Part shown: positions 6,818 through 16,761 of the stretch, piece by piece | Layout: every line of letters begins with the position of its first letter | Numbering within the stretch: the stretch's first letter is position 1 | Assembly (NCBI RefSeq): GCF_003289965.1 | Contig: NZ_QMBQ01000001.1 | Span: 124,001 to 188,000, forward strand | DNA from: Mesorhizobium atlanticum | GTDB lineage: Bacteria > Pseudomonadota > Alphaproteobacteria > Rhizobiales > Rhizobiaceae | Direction of reading: 5' to 3' | DNA length: 64,000 nt | Notes under the pieces: model-generated | Seen by the model: the letters and a program-made list of their open reading frames with translations, nothing else | What the model was told of the DNA's origin: nothing | The model's database searches: none | Translations under genes and position numbers: made by a program

Positions 6818-7960
6818 ATGACGAACGCGCGCGACATCCAGCTGGATGCGTTACGGGCCATTGCGGTGGTGCTGGTGCTCTACTCGCATTTCCTCGCTCC
6901 CGGCGGCTCGTCCTTCGTAGGCCATCTCGGGGTCAGGCTGTTCTTCGTGCTCTCCGGCTTCCTGATCACCCGGCTGTTGCTGGACGCGCGTGACACCGGT
7001 GCATTCGCCGCAGGGCCGGCGCTGCGTTCCTTCTATGCCAGGCGGATGATCCGGATATTCCCGCCTTACTTCGCGGTGCTGGCGCTCGCATGGTTCGCCT
7101 CGGAACAATCCAGGCCCTCGCTCGCCTGGCATGCGCTCTACCTCTCGAATTTCTGGTATGCGCGGCAGAACGACTGGACGCCCTGGCTGCTCTGCCACTT
7201 CTGGAGTCTCAGCATCGAGGAGCAGTTCTACCTCGCCTGGCCGCTGATCGTGCTTCTGGCGCCGCGCCGGCGCATCGAGGCGATCGCCATCGGCGTCATC
7301 GCCTTCTCGCTCGCTTACCGGTTCTACTGGCCGATCGCCGCCGGCCCGGCGCTCGCTCGCGACCTGCTGCCGCCGGGCTCGATGGACGCGCTTGGCTGCG
7401 GCGCCCTGCTTGCCGTCCGCCGCGCCAGGGGCGTGGATGCGCCGCAATGGATGCGGCTCTGCTGGCCGGCCCTGGCGGTGGTGTTCCTGTTCGTGGTCCA
7501 GTCCGACCCCGGGCCGGCGAATTCGGCTTGGGAGTGGCCCCGCTGGGCGCTGGTGCAGGTGCTGCCGCTGGTGCCGATGATGGCAATCGTCGCCGCATGC
7601 TCGAACGGGCTGCGCGGCACGCCGGGCAGGCTGGCCGAACTCCCCCCGCTGCTGTGGCTCGGCCGCATCAGCTACGGCGTATACCTCTATCATTCGATCC
7701 TTCTGGCCTGCGCCGTCAGGGCGCAATCATGGATTCCGATCAACGTCTCGGAACAGGGGCCGGGGCGGTTCCTCGTCGCGGGCACCGCCACCGTGGTCGT
7801 CGCCTCGCTTTCCTGGGTGTTTTTCGAGAAGCCGCTCAACGGTCTCAAGCGCTATTTCCCCTATGTCGCGCCCGCTCATCCGCGTGGCGCGAGCGAGGCC
7901 CTCCGGTTCGGCGCCGCCCCGGCGCTCGATCTGCAGCCGACGGACCGGAGCCGGCCATGA
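6818..7960 (+). CDS. membrane acyltransferase, acyltransferase_3 (OafA/ExoZ type)
   Basis: A 380-residue polytopic membrane protein. It opens with the family signature RDIQLDALRAIAVVLVLYSH, containing the conserved His, followed by GVRLFFVLSGFLITRLL and ARRMIRIFPPYF, then about ten hydrophobic helices and a late FWSLSIEEQFYLAWP motif. Enzymes of this family transfer O-acetyl or other short acyl groups to sugars of polysaccharides on the inner membrane. The stop overlaps the next ATG (ATGA), so it is the first gene of a four-gene glycan operon. ATG at 6809 is an alternative start. The sugar acceptor is unknown. Confidence 0.88.
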   Translation: MTNARDIQLDALRAIAVVLVLYSHFLAPGGSSFVGHLGVRLFFVLSGFLITRLLLDARDTGAFAAGPALRSFYARRMIRIFPPYFAVLALAWFASEQSRPSLAWHALYLSNFWYARQNDWTPWLLCHFWSLSIEEQFYLAWPLIVLLAPRRRIEAIAIGVIAFSLAYRFYWPIAAGPALARDLLPPGSMDALGCGALLAVRRARGVDAPQWMRLCWPALAVVFLFVVQSDPGPANSAWEWPRWALVQVLPLVPMMAIVAACSNGLRGTPGRLAELPPLLWLGRISYGVYLYHSILLACAVRAQSWIPINVSEQGPGRFLVAGTATVVVASLSWVFFEKPLNGLKRYFPYVAPAHPRGASEALRFGAAPALDLQPTDRSRP

Positions 7961-9066
7961 CCGCAGCGCCTCTCATCTCCGTGCTGTTGCCGGTCTACAA
8001 TGCCGAGCCCTACGTGGCCGCCGCCATGCAGTCGATCCTGCAGCAGGACTACGGCCGGCTCGAAGTCATCGCCATCGACGACGGATCGACCGACAGGTCG
8101 CTTGAGATCCTCGAACGCTGCCGCCGGGACGACAGCCGCGTATCGATCATCTCGCGCGAAAACCGTGGCCTCGTCGCCAGCCTCAATGAGGGACTGGCGG
8201 TCGCGCGGGGCGAGCTCGTAGCGCGCATGGACGCCGACGACTTCGCCTATCCCTGGCGGCTGTCGCGCCAGGCGGCGCTGTTTGCGGCGCGGCCGGAGCT
8301 CGGCTTCTGCGGCGCGCTCGTGGATACGCTGCTGCACGGCCGCGTCCTTAAGGGGCGGCTCGACCCGGTGTTCCGTCTCAGCCTCCCCGAGCTGGCAAAA
8401 TTCTTCACGATCTTCCTGCACCCGACGGTGGTCTATAACCGCAAGGTCATCTCCGAGGCCGACCTCCACTATGACGGCGCTTATCGGCATGCCGAGGATT
8501 TCGACCTCTTCCGGCGGCTGGCCGATCGCTATCCGGCGGCGCTGATGCCGGAGAGCCTGCTGGTCTACCGCGTCCATCCCGGCAGCGTGACCAGCCGGCA
8601 CGGCAAGGAGATGCGGCGCACGCATCTCAAGATTGTCGGCGAGAACCTCGAGCGCCTGGGTTTGGCGCAGGAGTGCGAGGACCTGCGCGCCATCGGCGAT
8701 CGCGTTTGCCTCGACACCGTGCGCCGGGCGGCCGCCTTCATCCGGGCGCTCGAAGAGCGGATCGCGACATTGCCCGACCCGACGCGGCCGAGCTTCGAGG
8801 CCGGCGCGCTCAACCTGTTCTATTTCCTCTACCAGCTCGTCAACGACGAGGAGCGGCCGGCGCTGTCGCATGAATTGCTGACGCTGACCGGGAAATGGAA
8901 CGCGATCCGCCGCCGGGAGAAATACGCGCTCGGCCCCGGCGCCTGGGCGCCCTGGCTGAGCCAGGCCTCGATGTGGGCCGGCAAGCGCGCCGATTGGCTC
9001 GCCTATCGCTTCAAATCCGCGCCGGCAACGTCAGTGCTGGCACCCTACAGGATGGCCGCGCCATGA
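7957..9066 (+). CDS. glycosyltransferase family 2 protein
   Basis: The 369-residue product starts at the ATG overlapping the previous stop; the longer open frame upstream runs through the acyltransferase gene and is not used. The GT-A fold is clear: ISVLLPVYNAEPYV, then VIAIDDGSTDRS, SRENRGLVASLNEG, and the nucleotide-sugar and metal-binding RMDADDFAYP (about residue 90). HPTVVYN and YRHAEDFDLFRRLAD follow. The C-terminal third is extra and helical. It should add one sugar to a lipid-linked or polysaccharide acceptor. Coupled by ATGA to both neighbours. Confidence 0.9.
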   Translation: MTAAPLISVLLPVYNAEPYVAAAMQSILQQDYGRLEVIAIDDGSTDRSLEILERCRRDDSRVSIISRENRGLVASLNEGLAVARGELVARMDADDFAYPWRLSRQAALFAARPELGFCGALVDTLLHGRVLKGRLDPVFRLSLPELAKFFTIFLHPTVVYNRKVISEADLHYDGAYRHAEDFDLFRRLADRYPAALMPESLLVYRVHPGSVTSRHGKEMRRTHLKIVGENLERLGLAQECEDLRAIGDRVCLDTVRRAAAFIRALEERIATLPDPTRPSFEAGALNLFYFLYQLVNDEERPALSHELLTLTGKWNAIRRREKYALGPGAWAPWLSQASMWAGKRADWLAYRFKSAPATSVLAPYRMAAP

Positions 9067-10075
9067 ACGCCGAGCGCCATCCGTTGCTGCGGCACCTGCC
9101 CCCGCCTCCGCGACCCAGGCAGCGGCCGGAGGCTTCCTTCATCGTCTGCACGCGCGACCGGCTGGACGTGCTCGAAGCCTGCATCGACTCGATCCGCGCC
9201 GCGTGCCGGGCGCATCCGGCCTTCGCGGCCGAGCTGGTGGTGGTCGACAACGGCTCGCGCGATGGCACGGCCAGTTATCTGTTGGCGGCCGCCGCGACGT
9301 CGGACATCCCCCTGACCGCAATCTCGGAGTCCCGCCCCGGGCTGGCGGCGGCGCGCAATGCGGGACTGGCGCAGGCGCGCGGGCGGGTGCTGGTGTTCGT
9401 CGACGACGACTGCAGGCTCGACCGCAACTATCTCGCCGACCTCGAGCGGCATTATGCGAGCGGCGAGAAATGGCTGATCCGCGGCGGCCGCGTCGAAATC
9501 GGCGACGCGCGCGACCTGCCCTTCACGATAAAATGCTGCGACGAGCGCCAGCGGCTGACGCCGGCGGTCCACCCGGGCGGCTTCGTGCTCGGCTGCAACA
9601 TGACCATGCACCGCGACGTCGCCGCCCGCATCGGCCCCTTCGACGAACGCTTCGGCGCCGGCGGGGCGCTGCGCTCGGCCGAGGACACGGATTATCTGGT
9701 GCGGGCGATGCTTGCCGGCATGGCGGTGGAATATGTGCCCGACATGACGATCTCCCACCATCACGGACGGCGCGACCGCATGGCGATCGACCGGCTGCAC
9801 CGCGACTATCATTTCGGCAACGGCGCGCTCTGCCTGAAGCATTTTCGCCGCGCGCCCTGGCTGCTTCGCCATTTCTACTGGGCGGCGCGGGCCGCCATGC
9901 GCGAGCTCGCCGGCGGGCCGCGCTTCGACCAGGATCTCAAACTGTCGCACTGGCCGATCGTTCTGATGAACCTTGCCGGCGCGGCGAAGTTCATGGCTCT
10001 CGTGCTCGCCGGGCGGCCGGATCGGCAACAGCTCGGCCAGGAGACCACCGCGACCAGGGCGGAGGCCGGCGCGCC

Positions 10076-10079
<4 letters not shown>
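9063..10079 (+). CDS. glycosyltransferase family 2 protein
   Basis: A 338-residue GT-A enzyme starting inside the stop of the previous gene. Motifs: ASFIVCTRDRLDVLEACIDSI, ELVVVDNGSRDGT, SRPGLAAARNAGLAQARG, VFVDDDCRLD (metal-binding acidic cluster, about 118-122) and RSAEDTDYLVRAM (catalytic ED region). There is little transmembrane character, so it probably acts at the inner leaflet with its partners. The two GT2 enzymes are not close copies, suggesting different linkages or sugars in one repeat unit. Its stop overlaps the ABC exporter start. Confidence 0.9.
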
Positions 10080-11848
<1,769 letters not shown>

Positions 11849-11924
11849 GGGCATGGAGGGACGGCGGCGTCGCGCCTTCGTCATCCTAGGGCGGAGCAAG
11901 GAGCAAAGCGACGCGCGCAGACCC

Positions 11925-12028
11925 TAAAGCGCGTCGCATTGAACCGGATTCATGCGACGCGCTTTAGGTCCTGATTTTTATGCATGTCGTCTTCCCAAAA
12001 CCGAGGTCACTTTTGGGCGACAAGCATT
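11925..12028. repeat. RIME-like palindromic repeat, copy 2
   Basis: TAAAGCGCGTCGCAT (11925-11939) and its exact reverse complement (11952-11966) form the first module; a second hairpin module follows with ATGCATGTCG, CCCAAAACCG, CTTTTGGGCGAC and AAGCAT. It has the same layout as the copies at 455 and 19968. It follows the ABC exporter. Confidence 0.75.
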
Positions 12029-12029
12029 G

Positions 12030-12115
12030 GGATCCATGCCGTGACGCTAAAGCGTTGCTACGGTTACAGAATTTTCCACCGCTGCACTCTGCGGCAACGG
12101 TTACGGCATGGATCC
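12030..12115. repeat. inverted repeat GGATCCATGCCGT / ACGGCATGGATCC
   Basis: A 13-base perfect inverted repeat (12030-12042 and 12103-12115) encloses about 60 bases. It is directly followed by the common rhizobial hairpin CTCGGGTCAAGCCCGAG. A minus-strand frame across it encodes VILGLDPRIH-like sequence that is often mis-annotated as a protein; here it is treated as repeat. Confidence 0.6.
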
Positions 12116-12152
12116 TCGGGTCAAGCCCGAGGATGACGAAGCGTTGGCGCAG

Positions 12153-12203
12153 CCCCCTCCCCGATCCGCTTTGCGGATCGACCTTCCCCACAAGGGGGAG
12201 GGT
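12153..12203. repeat. GC-rich palindromic repeat next to minE
   Basis: CCCCTCCCC, an inner hairpin CGATCCGC-TTT-GCGGATCG, then CCTTCCCCACAAGGGGGAGGG. The CCCCAC/GTGGGG-type core recurs at 16587-16737, 39971-40003 and 40854-41014. It ends five bases before the minE stop and may act as the 3 prime end of the minCDE transcript. Confidence 0.55.
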
Positions 12204-12208
12204 AAAGA

Positions 12209-12481
12209 TCACCCCGCCATCGCCAGCGGCGCGGCGCTCTTGTTGGGGATCTGGATGTCGATCTCCAGCGTCGACATGGTGGCGCCGCGGTCCATCGAGA
12301 CCTGGAGGTAGTCCTGGTCGATCTGCACATGCTTGGCAATGACCGCCATGATCTCCTCGCGCAGGATGGAGACAAGATCCGGCTGGCCGCGGCTCTGGCG
12401 CTCATAGGCGAGCAGCAGCTGCAGCCGCTCGCGCGCCACCGGCGCGCTGGTGCGCCGCTTGAAGAGGTCGAGGATGCTCAT
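12209..12481 (-). CDS. minE: cell division topological specificity factor MinE
   Basis: A 90-residue MinE. The N-terminal membrane-binding and MinD-activating part reads [29 protein letters not shown], and the C-terminal dimerisation domain contains [19 protein letters not shown] and [11 protein letters not shown]. MinE stimulates the ATPase of MinD and drives it off the membrane, giving the pole-to-pole or patterned oscillation that places the Z ring. Its ATG overlaps the minD stop by four bases, so the pair is translationally coupled. Confidence 0.97.
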   Translation of the reverse strand: MSILDLFKRRTSAPVARERLQLLLAYERQSRGQPDLVSILREEIMAVIAKHVQIDQDYLQVSMDRGATMSTLEIDIQIPNKSAAPLAMAG

Positions 12482-13293
12482 GCGGCCCTCCTTCCGAGCA
12501 GCCGGTCGAGGAAGCCCTTGCGTTCGAAGGGGACGACCACCGGCAGGTCCTCGCCTTCCAGGCGCCTTGCCGCTTCGAGGTAAGCCTTTGCGGCACCATT
12601 GAGCGGTTCCGAGAGCGTCACGGGCGAGCCGAGGTTGGAAGCCCGCAGCACATCCTGGCTTTCCGGGATGATGCCGAGCAGCGGCGTGGAGAGAATCTCC
12701 AGCACGTCGTCGATCGACAGCATCTCGCCTCGCGAGGCGCGCGCCGCGTCATAGCGCGTGACCAGCACGTGTTTTTGCACCAACTCGCCCTGCTCGGCCT
12801 TCATGGTGCGGGCGTCGAGCAGGCCGATGATGCGGTCGGAGTCGCGCACCGACGACACTTCCGGGTTGGTGACGATGACCGCTTCGTCGGCGAAGCGCAT
12901 GGCGAGCTGGGCGCCGCGCTCGATGCCGGCCGGGCTGTCACAGAAGACATAGTCGAACACCGAGCGCAGCCGGGCGATGACTTCCGCCACGCCCTCCTCG
13001 GTCAGCGCGTCCTTGTCGCGGGTCTGCGAGGCGGGCAGCAGATAGAGCGTCTCCAGCCGCTTGTCGCGGATCAGCGCCTGCGACAGCTTCGCGGTGCCCT
13101 GGATGACGTTGACGAGGTCGAACACCACGCGGCGCTCGGCGCCCATGATGAGGTCGAGATTGCGCAGGCCGACGTCGAAATCGACCAGCGCCACCTTCTT
13201 GCCGGTCTTGGCCACGGCGGCGCCGAGCGCGGCCGTCGAGGTCGTCTTGCCGACGCCCCCCTTGCCCGATGTGACCACGACTACCTTGCCCAT
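12478..13293 (-). CDS. minD: septum site-determining ATPase MinD
   Basis: A 271-residue ParA/MinD ATPase. The deviant Walker A motif is [10 protein letters not shown] (about 9-18); [21 protein letters not shown] follows, then the Walker B region [11 protein letters not shown]. The C-terminus [11 protein letters not shown] is an amphipathic membrane-targeting helix. MinD binds membrane as an ATP dimer, recruits MinC to block FtsZ, and is released by MinE. The gene follows minC after 155 bases that contain a palindromic repeat. Confidence 0.97.
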   Translation of the reverse strand: MGKVVVVTSGKGGVGKTTSTAALGAAVAKTGKKVALVDFDVGLRNLDLIMGAERRVVFDLVNVIQGTAKLSQALIRDKRLETLYLLPASQTRDKDALTEEGVAEVIARLRSVFDYVFCDSPAGIERGAQLAMRFADEAVIVTNPEVSSVRDSDRIIGLLDARTMKAEQGELVQKHVLVTRYDAARASRGEMLSIDDVLEILSTPLLGIIPESQDVLRASNLGSPVTLSEPLNGAAKAYLEAARRLEGEDLPVVVPFERKGFLDRLLGRRAA

Positions 13294-13360
13294 ATATTCA
13301 GCCTCCGTTGGCGATTCTTATTCATGACCGTGCCGGGCACGGCGGACTGTCCATTCCTTG

Positions 13361-13409
13361 GTGCATGTCGTTCTCCCAAAACCGCGGGGCACTTTTGGGC
13401 GACATGCAC
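13361..13409. repeat. RIME-like hairpin module between minC and minD
   Basis: GTGCATGTCG (13361-13370) is the exact reverse complement of CGACATGCAC (13400-13409), with CCCAAAA and TTTTGGG pairing inside. This is the second module of the dispersed repeat family. It lies inside the minC-minD transcript and would form a strong RNA hairpin there. Confidence 0.7.
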
Positions 13410-13448
13410 TGTCACTTTGGCACGCGAAACCGGTCCGAAGCTTGCGCG

Positions 13449-14342
13449 TCAGCCCAGCGGCACCACGCAGAGCGCATCGTTGTCGAGGAAGGCCTGCACG
13501 GCCTTGCCGCGCGACACGCCTTCCATTTCCTCGGCCGTGGTGTACCAGCCATCGACGGCGAGCAGCTCGGCCTCGTTCTTGCGGCAGAAGATGCGCGCCG
13601 AAATATTGCCTTCCGAACCGGCGATCGCGCGGCCGCGCAGCGTGCCGTAGACATGGATCGAACCGCCGGCGACGATCTCGGAGCCGGACGCGACCGAGCC
13701 CAGCACGATGACGTCGCCATGCGGATGGAACACCGACTGTCCCGAGCGGATCGGCGCCTTGATCATCAGCGTGCCGGCCGAAGGCTGCGCCGGCTCGGCG
13801 CTCGCGCTTGCGGCTTGCACCGGTTCGATCCTGACCGCTTCGAGCCTTGCCAGCTCGGGGTCGACCGGCTCGTCGGCCGACATCGCGATCTGCGGAGCCT
13901 CGGCCGGCGCCCCCGCGACCGGCCGGGTCTGCTCAGCGGCCTGGGCCTGCTCCCCGGCGGCGACTTCCAGCTCCTCGGCCCGCGCCTTGCGCGCGGCCCG
14001 ACCCAGCAGCCCCTCGGCGGTCGCCTCCTTGGCGCCGGCCAAGAGCGGCGGCAGCTCGGGCCCTAGCTCGGCCCCTTCCAGCTCGATCGCATAGACGCGG
14101 ATGCCGCGCGAGCCGAGCACGCCGACCAGCGCCCCGATCTCCTCCGGCCCCGGCTGCAGGAGGTTCAGATCCAGCACCACCGGGCGCCCGTTGAAATAGC
14201 CCGGCGAGTTGGCGATCCAGCGATCCAGCCCCTCCAGCCAGTCGGCGATCGGCGCCTCCGGCGTCAGCGTGAAAGCGACGAAGGAACGGGCGCGAAAGCG
14301 GATCGATTTGTTGTGCAGGGGGGCGGCGAAGGTCACGTCCAA
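13449..14342 (-). CDS. minC: septum site-determining protein MinC
   Basis: A 297-residue MinC, longer than the roughly 230 residues of the E. coli protein. The N-terminal FtsZ-binding domain (about 1-105) contains IRFRARSFVAFTL and VVLDLNLLQP. A long Ala/Glu/Pro-rich linker (about 110-185) accounts for the extra length. The C-terminal beta-helix domain has the Gly-rich repeats RSGQSVFHPHGDVIVLG, ASGSEIVAGGSIHVYG and RGRAIAG that bind MinD and FtsZ. It is the first gene of minCDE and is preceded by a CtrA-type site. Confidence 0.95.
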   Translation of the reverse strand: MDVTFAAPLHNKSIRFRARSFVAFTLTPEAPIADWLEGLDRWIANSPGYFNGRPVVLDLNLLQPGPEEIGALVGVLGSRGIRVYAIELEGAELGPELPPLLAGAKEATAEGLLGRAARKARAEELEVAAGEQAQAAEQTRPVAGAPAEAPQIAMSADEPVDPELARLEAVRIEPVQAASASAEPAQPSAGTLMIKAPIRSGQSVFHPHGDVIVLGSVASGSEIVAGGSIHVYGTLRGRAIAGSEGNISARIFCRKNEAELLAVDGWYTTAEEMEGVSRGKAVQAFLDNDALCVVPLG

Positions 14343-14383
14343 GCGAATCCTTACTCAATGGTTAAAGGGTGCCGGGCGAATGG

Positions 14384-14398
14384 TTAACAAAAGGTTAA
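14384..14398. promoter_or_regulatory. CtrA-type binding site upstream of minC
   Basis: TTAACAAAAGGTTAA is a perfect TTAA-N7-TTAA, the consensus for the alphaproteobacterial cell-cycle regulator CtrA, 42 bases before the minC start. Another GTTAA half lies at 14361-14365. CtrA control of minCDE has been described in Sinorhizobium (recollected), so a direct cell-cycle input here is plausible. Binding is inferred from sequence only. Confidence 0.7.
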
Positions 14399-14600
14399 TT
14401 TTGGGGATCGAGGCCGTTAAGGAAGTGGCTCGGCTAAGTTCTGTGGCAGCGCGGTGACAGGGCCTGCGCCGACTACTACCAGCCGAAGGGCGAGGCCCCG
14501 ACAGGCATGCATGTGAAACGGCTAATATACGAAGCGAGGTCCTGCCTGCACCATCCGGCATGGTTAATTTTGCATCACCTCCAGAGCAAGGGGACGGCAC

Positions 14601-15074
14601 ATGCATTTCCATCAGCAAGGTAACGAGCAGGCAGGCAGCAAATGGGCAGGCAGGGCAAGCGCGACAATCGCCGTGGCGCTGGTGACAGTCCTTGTGGGAT
14701 GCGCGTCATTCCGGATGGGCGGCAGGGACCAGGCGTACGGCATGTCCGCCTCCCAGACGAGGGGCGCGGAGGACTGGCTGGCGACGGCCGACGCCGACAA
14801 GGTCGTCAACGCGATGAGCGCGAAGGGCCTGATGCCCGCGACCATCGACTGCCGCTTCGCCGACACCACGCCTGGACAGGTGGCTTACCTGTCGAAATTC
14901 ACCTGGATGCGGGCGCCCGCCAACACACGCTACCATTGGGAAGTCGGCGACCCGGCCTATCTCGCGAGCAAGGAAGTGAGGGCCAACCGGGTGGGGTTGA
15001 AGCGGGTGGATGCGAAACTGGTGCGGGATGCGGCGACCGGGCAGAGGGTGGGATGCTCGGTGTGGGTGGGTTAG
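14601..15074 (+). CDS. putative lipoprotein (157 aa)
   Basis: An N-terminal basic stretch and hydrophobic segment (about 20-33) end in the lipobox LVGC (Cys near 34), so the mature protein should be lipid-anchored. The mature part has no recognised domain; it contains DWLATADADKVVNAMSAKG, a Cys in TIDCRFADT and a second Cys near the C-terminus (VGCSVWVG), which could form a disulphide. It stands alone between divergent minC and the FAD oxidase gene. Function unknown. Confidence 0.75.
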   Translation: MHFHQQGNEQAGSKWAGRASATIAVALVTVLVGCASFRMGGRDQAYGMSASQTRGAEDWLATADADKVVNAMSAKGLMPATIDCRFADTTPGQVAYLSKFTWMRAPANTRYHWEVGDPAYLASKEVRANRVGLKRVDAKLVRDAATGQRVGCSVWVG

Positions 15075-15188
15075 GTCCCTTCACCACGCGAACAGCACTG
15101 GGAGGCTGATGTCCCGGCATTCGGCGTGACTCCGGCGCGCTCGCACATTTATAGGAGGGAGCTCGTCCGCCTTCCGGAGCCGCCGCCC

Positions 15189-16574
15189 ATGCCTGCCACA
15201 CTCCTCCCCTCCCTCCGCGCCCTCCTCCCCACCGCGACCATCTGGGACGCCGCCGAGCTCGCCGCGCGCGATCCCGGCTTCGATGCGCGCAATTTCGGCG
15301 CTTCGGCGCTGGTGCGGCCGCGCAATGTCGAGGGGGTCGCGGGGCTGGTGAAATTCTGCGCGGAGCGTGGCGTCAGCCTTGTCCCTCAGGGCGGGCGCAC
15401 GGGGCTGGCGGGTGGGGCGGCTACTTCCTCCGGGCAGATCATTTGCGATCTCGGCGGACTTGCCCAAATCGAGGAGATCGATCCGTTCGCGCGGGTGGCG
15501 ATCGTGCAGGCGGGGGTGACGCTGGGGGCGCTGCAGGAGGCCGCGGCAGCGCATGGCCTCGACCCGGGCATCGACCTTGCGGCGCGCGGCAGCGCAACGA
15601 TCGGCGGCATGGTTTCCACCAATGCCGGCGGCATCATGGCGTTTCGCAACGGCACGATGCGCCACCGCGTGCTCGGCCTGGAAGCCGTGCTGCCGGACGG
15701 GCGGGTGTTTTCCGATCTCACAAGGGTGCTCAAGACCAGCGCCGGCTATGACCTGAAACATCTCTTCATCGGCGCGGAGGGCACGCTCGGCATCGTCACC
15801 CGCGTGGCGGTGCGGCTCGACCCGGTGGCAGGCGCCAGCGCCACGGCGCTGGTCGGCGTGCCGGATGCGGCAAGCGCGCAGCGCATCGTGCGGCATTTCC
15901 TGGGCTCGACCAGCGCGCGGCTTTCCGCCGCCGAGATCCTGTGGCGCAATTTTGCCTCGCTGATGCAGCGGGGGCTGGGCTATGCGCCCGGGCAGTTGCC
16001 GCTCGATGCGCCCTGCCTGCTGGTGCTGGGGCTTGGCGCCGACAGTGTCGAGGCGGCTCGACAACTGCTGGAGGACGGGCTGGCGGCGATCTGGGAAGAG
16101 GCCGGCATCCTCGACGGGCTGGTCGCGAACTCCGAGGCGCAAGCCGCCCAGATGTGGCGGCTGCGCGAGGAGACAGTTGAGATCGAGCGCGCGCACCCCA
16201 TGGCGCCCTCCTTCGACGTTTCCGTGCCGGGCGGCGCGCTGGACGCCTATGTGGCGCGCATCGAAGCCGGGCTGAGGCGGATCGACGCCGCCTACGCGCC
16301 CTATGTCTACGGCCATCTCGCCGACGGCAATTTGCACATCTCCATCAATTGCGACGGGCCGCTTCCGCATGAGCGGCACGCGGCGATCGAGGACGCGCTT
16401 TATGAGGGCCTGCGCGAAGCCGGCGGCTCGTTCTCGGCCGAGCATGGGGTCGGGCTGGAGAAGCGCGAGGCCTATGAGCGGCATGCGGATCCGGTGAAGC
16501 GGGATTTGGCGAAGGCGATCAAGGCGTTGATCGACCCGGGTAATGTGATGAATCCGGGGAAGATCGTGGGGTGA
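15189..16574 (+). CDS. FAD-linked oxidase (GlcD / D-2-hydroxyacid dehydrogenase type)
   Basis: A 461-residue flavoprotein starting MPATLLPSLRALLP. The PCMH-type FAD domain has LVPQGGRTGLAGGA (about 60-75), RGSATIGGMVSTNAGG and AEGTLGIVTR. The C-terminal FAD-oxidase domain contains YGHLADGNLHI, EHGVG and the terminal DPGNVMNPGKI. This is the architecture of bacterial D-lactate, glycolate and D-2-hydroxyglutarate dehydrogenases. The exact 2-hydroxyacid cannot be chosen from sequence alone. No partner GlcE/GlcF genes are adjacent, which favours a single-subunit enzyme. The in-frame ATG at 15126 is less likely. Confidence 0.88.
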   Translation: MPATLLPSLRALLPTATIWDAAELAARDPGFDARNFGASALVRPRNVEGVAGLVKFCAERGVSLVPQGGRTGLAGGAATSSGQIICDLGGLAQIEEIDPFARVAIVQAGVTLGALQEAAAAHGLDPGIDLAARGSATIGGMVSTNAGGIMAFRNGTMRHRVLGLEAVLPDGRVFSDLTRVLKTSAGYDLKHLFIGAEGTLGIVTRVAVRLDPVAGASATALVGVPDAASAQRIVRHFLGSTSARLSAAEILWRNFASLMQRGLGYAPGQLPLDAPCLLVLGLGADSVEAARQLLEDGLAAIWEEAGILDGLVANSEAQAAQMWRLREETVEIERAHPMAPSFDVSVPGGALDAYVARIEAGLRRIDAAYAPYVYGHLADGNLHISINCDGPLPHERHAAIEDALYEGLREAGGSFSAEHGVGLEKREAYERHADPVKRDLAKAIKALIDPGNVMNPGKIVG

Positions 16575-16586
16575 AGGCTCTTTTCC

Positions 16587-16737
16587 TCGCCCCCATAAAA
16601 TGGGGGAGAGGTGGCTCGGCGAAGCCGAGACGGAGAGGGGGAGCGCCAACGTTGAAGGACGCGTGCGAGCCCGCCAGCGCCGCAGGCCCCTCTCCGGCCG
16701 CTTCGCGGCCACCTCTCCCCACTTCGTGGGGCGAGGA
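16587..16737. repeat. long palindromic intergenic repeat
   Basis: CCTCGCCCCCATAAAATGGG with GAGAGGTGG at the left is mirrored at the right by CCACCTCTCC and CCACTTCGTGGGGCGAGG. Inner pairs include GGCTCGGCGAAGCCGAG and GGCCGCTTCGCGGCC. The unit fills most of the gap between two convergent genes, and related cores occur at 39971-40003 and 40854-41014. Confidence 0.65.
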
Positions 16738-16761
16738 AACGCGAACCGCTGGGCGCCGGCC

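Noticed and set aside
7090..7956. Upstream extension of the first GT2 gene to 658 codons
   Set aside because: The extension lies out of frame inside the acyltransferase gene; the ATG at 7957 overlapping the stop codon is the natural start.
9203..10075. Upstream extension of the ABC exporter to 881 codons
   Set aside because: It is an out-of-frame reading of the second GT2 gene; the ATGA overlap at 10076 gives the real start.
11964..12212. 82-codon minus-strand frame with VILGLDPRIH
   Set aside because: This motif is encoded by a dispersed repeat and is a frequent false gene call in rhizobial genomes.
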